A stretch of DNA of 40,028 nt from Desulfuromonadales bacterium (lineage in GTDB: Bacteria > Desulfobacterota > Desulfuromonadia > Desulfuromonadales > UBA2197). The notes under the pieces were generated by a model. The model was given only the letters and a program-made list of their open reading frames with translations. It was not told the origin of the DNA and did no database searches. Made by a program: the position numbers and the translations under genes. The stretch spans positions 1-40,028 of the forward strand of contig JACUTW010000016.1 of NCBI GenBank assembly GCA_014859605.1. Direction: 5' to 3'. Positions 34,719 through 40,028 of the stretch are shown here, piece after piece; the stretch's first letter is position 1, and the number at the start of each line of letters is the position of its first letter.

Positions 34719-35984
34719 ATGCCGATGTCCCCATCCTTCAAAGAGCGCCTCTTCCCGATCCTGCCGCAGCTGGCCGAGCATTACGGCACCCCTTTTCATG
34801 TCTATGATGAAGCCGGCATCCGCGCCACCGCCGAGCGTATTAATCGCGCCTTTGCCGGCATTCCCGGTTTTCGCGAGTACTACGCAGTCAAGGCTCTCCC
34901 CAATATCCATATCCAGCAGCTGATGTTCGATCTCGGCTTCGGCTTTGACTGTTCGTCGATTCCTGAGCTCATCACTTCCCGTCAGGTCGGGGCGCGGGGG
35001 GAAGACATCATCTTCACCTCCAACAACACCAGTCAGGAAGAGTATCGCTTCGCCGCAGCCGATGGCGGCTGCATCCTCAATCTTGACGATATCAGTTTTA
35101 TCCCCAAGGTGCCGAACTTCCCGGAGCTGATCTGTTTCCGTTACAACCCTGGCCCGCGCCGTACCGGTAACATCATCATCGGCAACCCGGTCGAAGCGAA
35201 GTACGGTGTGGCTCACGAGCAGCTGGTTGACGCTTATCGTCAGGCAAGGGAGCGCGGAGCGTCACGTTTCGGCCTGCATACCATGGTTGCATCAAACGAG
35301 CGCGACTACACCTACATGGTCGAGACGGCGCGGATGCTCCTCGAATTGACGGCGCTGCTGAAGAGCGAACTCGGGATTGAGCTCGAATTTGTCAACATCG
35401 GCGGCGGCCTCGGCATCCCTTATCGCCCGGAACAGGAAGGGCTCAACCTCGAAGCGATGGCCGCGGAGATTACCGAACTCTTCAGCACTTTCCGGCAGGA
35501 AAACGGCTTTGCCCCGAAGATGCTGATGGAGAGTGGCCGTTTCATTACCGGCCCGCACGGCGCCCTGGTGACGACGGCGATTAATGCCAAGGAGACCTAT
35601 CGTCACTACATCGGTGTCGATGCCTGCATGTCGGCGCTGATGCGTCCGGCCCTTTACGAGGCGTATCATCACATCGATGTCCTCGGCAAAGAGGCTCTCC
35701 CCAAGAGTGAGATCTACGACGTTGTCGGTTCCCTTTGTGAAAATAACGACAAGTTTGCCGTGCAGCGCGAATTGCCGCCGATTGTCGACGGCGATCTCCT
35801 CGTCATCCACGACACCGGCGCGCACGGGCATGCCATGGGCTTCCAGTACAATGGCCGGCTCCGTCCCAAAGAACTGCTGCTGCGCACCGATGGCACGGTC
35901 GAATTGATCCGCCGCGCCGAGACGGTGGAGGATTATTTCACCACCTACAACTTTGCCCCGGATGTCTTCACCGCCAAAGGGTAG
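34719..35984 (+). CDS. Diaminopimelate decarboxylase-like, PLP-dependent fold-III decarboxylase
   Basis: 'YGTPFHVYDEAGIRATAERINRAFA', 'YYAVKALPN', 'FVNIGGGLGIPYRP', 'MESGRFITGPHGALVTT', 'VVGSLCENNDKFAVQRELPPIVDGDLLVIHDTGAHGHAMGFQYNGRLRPKELLL'. Confidence 0.9.
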   Translation: MPMSPSFKERLFPILPQLAEHYGTPFHVYDEAGIRATAERINRAFAGIPGFREYYAVKALPNIHIQQLMFDLGFGFDCSSIPELITSRQVGARGEDIIFTSNNTSQEEYRFAAADGGCILNLDDISFIPKVPNFPELICFRYNPGPRRTGNIIIGNPVEAKYGVAHEQLVDAYRQARERGASRFGLHTMVASNERDYTYMVETARMLLELTALLKSELGIELEFVNIGGGLGIPYRPEQEGLNLEAMAAEITELFSTFRQENGFAPKMLMESGRFITGPHGALVTTAINAKETYRHYIGVDACMSALMRPALYEAYHHIDVLGKEALPKSEIYDVVGSLCENNDKFAVQRELPPIVDGDLLVIHDTGAHGHAMGFQYNGRLRPKELLLRTDGTVELIRRAETVEDYFTTYNFAPDVFTAKG

Positions 35985-35990
35985 AAATTG

Positions 35991-36022
35991 AAAGAGGGAC
36001 GGCCAGCGGCCGTCCCTCTTTT
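35991..36022 (+). terminator. Rho-independent terminator
   Basis: AAAGAGGGACGGCC-agc-GGCCGTCCCTCTTTT. Confidence 0.9.
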
Positions 36023-36055
36023 GTATTAAACGCGTCAACAATGTTGTGATTAGCC

Positions 36056-36191
36056 AATCTTCCGCGTGGTTAAGTCCCTCCCCTTTCAAGGGGGAGGTTA
36101 GGAGGGGGATGGGACTTATTGGTGCGAATCTGCCCATCCCCACCCCGACCCTCCCCTTGAAGGGGATGGAGAATTTCTGTCGCGGAAGATT
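36056..36191. mobile_element. MITE-like palindromic element (no coding capacity)
   Basis: Perfect 11-bp terminal inverted repeats AATCTTCCGCG/CGCGGAAGATT; imperfect internal inverted repeat CCCTCCCCTTTCAAGGGGGAGGTTAGGAGGGGGATGGG / CCCATCCCCACCCCGACCCTCCCCTTGAAGGGGATGG. Confidence 0.6.
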
Positions 36192-36211
36192 ATCGTAAAT
36201 CAGGAATAGTG

Positions 36212-37552
36212 TTAAAGCGGAGCAATCTCGCCGATGACGAGATCTTTGCTTTGCAGCCAGGTATCGATCGCTTCGGCGACGCGGCGGCCTGCGCGCATGG
36301 CAAGGATGACGGTCTTTGGCTCGTGGACGACATCGCCGGCGGCAAAGACCCCGGCGCGGGTTGTCATGCCATAGTAAGGCTCATCCTCGGTGATAACGTA
36401 CCCTTGGGCATTGGTCTTGATGCCAGTGGTCGTCGAAACGATGCGGGCAAAGGGTTTCTGGCCAACGGCGATGATGACCTTGTCGCAGGGGAAGTCTTTG
36501 TCGCTGCCGCTGACCGGCAGGATGCTACTGTCCCGGCCAGTAATCTGCCGGGCAAACTTCTGAATAGTGACACTTTCGACACAGCAATCGCCGTGGATTT
36601 TGCTGACACTGGCAGAGAAGTGGAATTTGATCCCTTCATGCAGAGCCTCACTGTACTCTTTGTCGCTGGCGCGCCGCTCCTTCTCTGGGACAATATCGAA
36701 GACATCGACGCTGGCGGCTTTCAGGCGCAGGGCGGTGCGGGCGGCATCGACGGCGACGTTGCCGGCGCCCACGACCACGACCCGATCGCCGGCCATCACC
36801 GGACAGGGGCGCTCGATGAGGCTGCCGTCGCGAATCAGGCTGACTGTTTCGAGAAAGTAAATCGCCTGCATCACGCCTGTCAGATCTTCGCCGCTCACCC
36901 CGAGCTTCTTGGCCAGGCCGGTGCCGGTGCCGATAAAGATCCCTTGATAACCCATGGCAAAGAGCTGATCGACGGTCAGGTCCTCGCCAATAACGACGCC
37001 GGTCTCGATGCGCACGCCGAGATTACGGATGATCTCGATCTGCTTGTCGACGACCTTGTTGGGGAGGCGGTATTCGGGGATGCCGTAACGCAGGACGCCT
37101 CCTGGCTTATTTTGCGCTTCGAAGATCGTCACCCGGTAATTGAGCCTCGCCAGAATCGCCGCCACCGAGAGTCCGGCCGGCCCTGAGCCGATCACCGCCA
37201 CCTTGCCGCGCAGGCGGTTGAGAGTGAGTTCCATCTCCTTCTCGGCGAGGAAGCGTTCCAGTTTGCTGATCTTGATTCCTGCTCCTTTGCGATTGAGGAT
37301 GCAGGATCCCTCACATTGGTCGTTATGCGGGCAGACCCGAGCACAAATGATTGCCAAGTTACTGTTTTCGTTGATTATATCGATGGCGCGCTGATATTCC
37401 TTGACCGCAATCGCCGCGATAATTTCCGGGATGCGGTTTTCGATCGGGCAGCCGCTGACACAGGCGGGATTTTTACATTGCAGGCAGCGTTTCGCTTCGG
37501 CAATGGCGTCTTCCTCGCTAAACCCTTTTTCCAGTTCGTCAAAATTCAGCAT
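36212..37552 (-). CDS. NAD(P)-dependent glutamate synthase small subunit-like (GltD/NfnL-like) oxidoreductase
   Basis: 'AKRCLQCKNPACVSGCPIENRIPEIIAAI', 'ICARVCPHNDQCEGSCILNRKG', 'VAVIGSGPAGLSVAAILARLNYRVTIFEAQNKPGGVLRYGIPEYRLP'; Met at 37552 likely start. Confidence 0.9.
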   Translation of the reverse strand: MLNFDELEKGFSEEDAIAEAKRCLQCKNPACVSGCPIENRIPEIIAAIAVKEYQRAIDIINENSNLAIICARVCPHNDQCEGSCILNRKGAGIKISKLERFLAEKEMELTLNRLRGKVAVIGSGPAGLSVAAILARLNYRVTIFEAQNKPGGVLRYGIPEYRLPNKVVDKQIEIIRNLGVRIETGVVIGEDLTVDQLFAMGYQGIFIGTGTGLAKKLGVSGEDLTGVMQAIYFLETVSLIRDGSLIERPCPVMAGDRVVVVGAGNVAVDAARTALRLKAASVDVFDIVPEKERRASDKEYSEALHEGIKFHFSASVSKIHGDCCVESVTIQKFARQITGRDSSILPVSGSDKDFPCDKVIIAVGQKPFARIVSTTTGIKTNAQGYVITEDEPYYGMTTRAGVFAAGDVVHEPKTVILAMRAGRRVAEAIDTWLQSKDLVIGEIAPL

Positions 37553-37783
37553 TGCGATTTCACTCCTTATCGTCACGTTCTGTCTTTATAAGCGAGATCT
37601 TGCGCCAAGGTCAACCTGTCTGGCATGAATGATGCTTTTTTGTTGTTCTTCGTGTCAATCCGGGTAATATGATGGTTTTTTTTGACGTCGTTCTCCTTTA
37701 TTGTCGCCAAAAAACGGCATTGATGTCACAGAAACTTTCCGGCAGTTGATCAGTAGGGCAGACTAATTGAATTTTTTTTCGGG

Positions 37784-39706
37784 ATGAAGGCGTTGCAGAT
37801 GGAGAGAAAATCGTCGGCGGCATGTTATCGACAGTTTATCCGGATCATTACCTTTATCGATCTGGCGATCAATCGTAAGTTCACTCTCTTTTCTCTGGGG
37901 GTGCTCTTCTGGTTGTTGGCGCTGGCGGCAGTGGCGGTCGTCACTCTGGTCAGGGTCGATGCCACCTATGCCCGCATTTTACATGAAACGATTCCCCACG
38001 AACTCGCCGCGCAAAAGATTGCCGCCGAGTTGGCAACGATCACTCTCGAAACGACCGATCTCTATCAATCCCGCACCTCCAGTGACGTTCTCAGCCATGC
38101 CGACCTCCTTCTCACCAGACTGGATGAGATCCAGAAGCTGATCTCGACACTGAATGGCAGTATAGAGAAGAGTGCGGGGAAGGGCGGTCCGGTCAGCTTT
38201 TTGCTGAGAAAGCAACGGGAACAGGGGCCATATCTGCACGAACTGAGTGGTGTCATCGAGCAGATGAACCGGAGCGTGCGTAAGGCCACGGCCGACAAAA
38301 TCGAAGAACTGCTGCCGGGGAGTCAAGACACAGTGCTTTTGACGCACGGCGAAAAAGAGATGAAGGAGTTGCTGCACAAAGCCGAAAAAATTTCCCTGAA
38401 TTACGCCGGAGAGTTGGCAACCACTTGTCGCCAGTCGACGGAAGAAATCAGCGATACCATTCGTCACTCATTTCTCATCATGTTCGGGGTGCTGACTCTG
38501 GCGCTGGTTCTTCTCGTTATCTTTACCCGCTGGATTGCCGTAGCGATTTCCGGTCCGATTCAAGCCATTACCGGGCAGATTCATTCGCTCAGTATCGGTG
38601 ATGTTGATTTAAGCGAGAAGTTGGCGATTACCTCGCAGGATGAAATCGGCACCCTGGCAGCGGAGTTTAATGGTTTGATGGAGTCGGTCTATGGTATGAC
38701 CGCCTTTAAAAATGTCATTGAAGAAGATAGCCATCTGCAGGATATTTATGTCCGCCTTGGTGATGTCTTCGAAAGTGTGGCACAGATCCAGCGTTATTGT
38801 ATTTATGAAGTTCTGGATAATCAGCAGGAGATGGTGGCTGTCTACCCCCTTGGCCACGAAACATCAACCCTGCACTGCCAGGGCGAAATTTTAGCCGACT
38901 GTGAGCTTTGTCGCGTCTGCAAGACCGGACACCAGATCTCTTCTTTGGTCTTTGCCGGCATCTGTCAGCAGTTTAAGGGGGAGAATTTAGCACAGCAGCA
39001 TGTTTGCGTGCCGGTAAATGTTGGCGGCCGTATCGGCTTGGTGGTACAATTCCTCTTTGATCCGGAAGATGGGACGCCACTTGACCGGACGTTGCTGCAA
39101 CATCAGGTCGATCGCGCCACCCGCTATCTGAAAGAGGCGCAATCGGTTCTTGAAGCGAAGCGACTTCTGGCGACGCTGCGGGATTCAGCGCTGCGGGATG
39201 CCTTGACCGGGCTGTATAACCGCCGCTTTCTTCAGGAGCATTCGCAGCAGATTGTTGCCGGTTGTCAACGCCGCGGCACGAGTATCGGCCTGTTGATGTG
39301 TGATCTTGATTATTTTAAACAGGTCAACGATCAATACGGCCACGAAACCGGCGATCTGCTGCTGGTGGAGACTGCCAACGCTCTGCTGCATGCAGTGCGT
39401 GAATCGGATTATGTGGTCCGCTTCGGTGGCGAAGAGTTTTTGGTTCTGCTCGTCGATGTTGAACTCGGGGAGGCTGATGTTGTGGCGGAAAAAATCCGCC
39501 ACGCGGTCGCGGCCGTCGGAGTCCAGACCCAAAGTGGCCCGCTGAGTAAGACGATCAGTATCGGCGTCAGTATCTTTCCGGCCGATGGCGAATCTCTCTG
39601 GCAGACGATCAAGTTTGCCGATGTTGCCCTATACAAAGCAAAGGACGCCGGCCGCAATCAGGTGGTACACTTTCTGCCGGAGATGTGGAACGGCGATTCT
39701 TTCTAG
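37784..39706 (+). CDS. Membrane sensor diguanylate cyclase (N-terminal TM sensor, HAMP, cysteine-containing middle domain, GGDEF)
   Basis: Two TM segments, HAMP-like 'RWIAVAISGPIQAITGQIHSLSIGDVDLSEKL', 'DALTGLYNRRFL...CDLDYFKQVNDQYGHETGD', active site GGEEF with upstream RESD I-site. Confidence 0.92.
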   Translation: MKALQMERKSSAACYRQFIRIITFIDLAINRKFTLFSLGVLFWLLALAAVAVVTLVRVDATYARILHETIPHELAAQKIAAELATITLETTDLYQSRTSSDVLSHADLLLTRLDEIQKLISTLNGSIEKSAGKGGPVSFLLRKQREQGPYLHELSGVIEQMNRSVRKATADKIEELLPGSQDTVLLTHGEKEMKELLHKAEKISLNYAGELATTCRQSTEEISDTIRHSFLIMFGVLTLALVLLVIFTRWIAVAISGPIQAITGQIHSLSIGDVDLSEKLAITSQDEIGTLAAEFNGLMESVYGMTAFKNVIEEDSHLQDIYVRLGDVFESVAQIQRYCIYEVLDNQQEMVAVYPLGHETSTLHCQGEILADCELCRVCKTGHQISSLVFAGICQQFKGENLAQQHVCVPVNVGGRIGLVVQFLFDPEDGTPLDRTLLQHQVDRATRYLKEAQSVLEAKRLLATLRDSALRDALTGLYNRRFLQEHSQQIVAGCQRRGTSIGLLMCDLDYFKQVNDQYGHETGDLLLVETANALLHAVRESDYVVRFGGEEFLVLLVDVELGEADVVAEKIRHAVAAVGVQTQSGPLSKTISIGVSIFPADGESLWQTIKFADVALYKAKDAGRNQVVHFLPEMWNGDSF

Positions 39707-39737
39707 GTTGGTAACTACTCAGCAGCATCCAAATGTT

Positions 39738-39811
39738 GTCATTCCCGAGGGTTTTATCGGGAATCCAGGTTCTAAGGCACTGGATCCCCGATAGAATCAT
39801 TCGGGGATGAC
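39738..39811. repeat. Intergenic palindromic repeat
   Basis: GTCATTCCCGAGGGTTTTATCGGGAATCCAG ... CTGGATCCCCGATAGAATCATTCGGGGATGAC, imperfect ~31-bp inverted repeat. Confidence 0.8.
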
Positions 39812-39887
39812 GAAAAAAATCACAGAATCATTGCGGGGCTGGAGTTGCCCGGGTTGTTTGTCGGACTGTGTGAAAGCGAAGGTGTTT

Positions 39888-40028
39888 ATGTTGAAACTTA
39901 AAACAAAAAAATATGCGTTTTTCGCCAGTTACGCGCTGCTCTCTCTTTTGCTGTTGATCCTGTCCGGTTGCGATGCCAGCTCTGACCCCAGAGTTTATTA
40001 TCAGGCAACCGGTTCGTGGGAAGGGACG
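39888..40028 (+). CDS. N-terminal fragment of a predicted lipoprotein (truncated by window end)
   Basis: ATG MLKLKTKKYAFFASYALLSLLLLILSGCDASSDPRVYYQATGSWEGT; lipobox LSGC; open to window end. Confidence 0.6.
   Translation, partial: MLKLKTKKYAFFASYALLSLLLLILSGCDASSDPRVYYQATGSWEGT

Noticed and set aside
36209-37186. 325-aa + strand ORF opposite the GltD-like gene
   Set aside because: Antisense shadow; the minus-strand frame contains full FeS and FAD motifs.

Overview
The window is a GC-rich, contiguous, gene-dense chromosomal segment. Gene content (multiheme c-type cytochromes, a triheme c7, ETF/acyl-CoA/CoA-transferase genes, many c-di-GMP proteins) suggests a Geobacter/Desulfuromonas-like anaerobe; this taxonomy is inference. 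From left to right: (1) an operon with etfB, etfA, a cob(I)alamin adenosyltransferase, a QueG-like 4Fe-4S protein, a short family III CoA-transferase, an acyl-CoA dehydrogenase and a two-subunit CoA-transferase; (2) hisG and hisI separated by a palindromic repeat, a DMT-type transporter, leucyl aminopeptidase, a cold-shock protein with a long leader, a GH57/DUF3536 protein, an FKBP lipoprotein, a PpcA-like triheme cytochrome, a UvrD/PcrA helicase, an IclR regulator and coaE; (3) a HEAT-repeat/HD-GYP pair sharing an N-terminal domain, then another HEAT protein and ssb; (4) an ~10.9 kb gene (about 3,600 aa) for a giant secreted multiheme cytochrome. By my hand count it has 53 CXXCH motifs plus 13 expanded CXnCH motifs, an internal duplicated heme module, and an ~600 aa fibronectin-III-like block splitting the heme regions. 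It is preceded by an AT-rich region with a sigma-54-like -24/-12 element. It is followed 25 nt later by a strongly SD-preceded 17-aa ORF (MKYVKPRVVGSGNVHPC) and then a strong terminator; (5) an apparently leaderless Lrp/AsnC regulator, a DAP-decarboxylase-like enzyme flanked by repeats and a MITE-like element, a GltD-like oxidoreductase, a HAMP-GGDEF diguanylate cyclase, a palindromic repeat and a truncated lipoprotein. The best candidate for an undescribed system is the giant cytochrome together with the tiny Cys-terminated peptide ORF. No tRNA, rRNA, CRISPR or IS transposase was seen.
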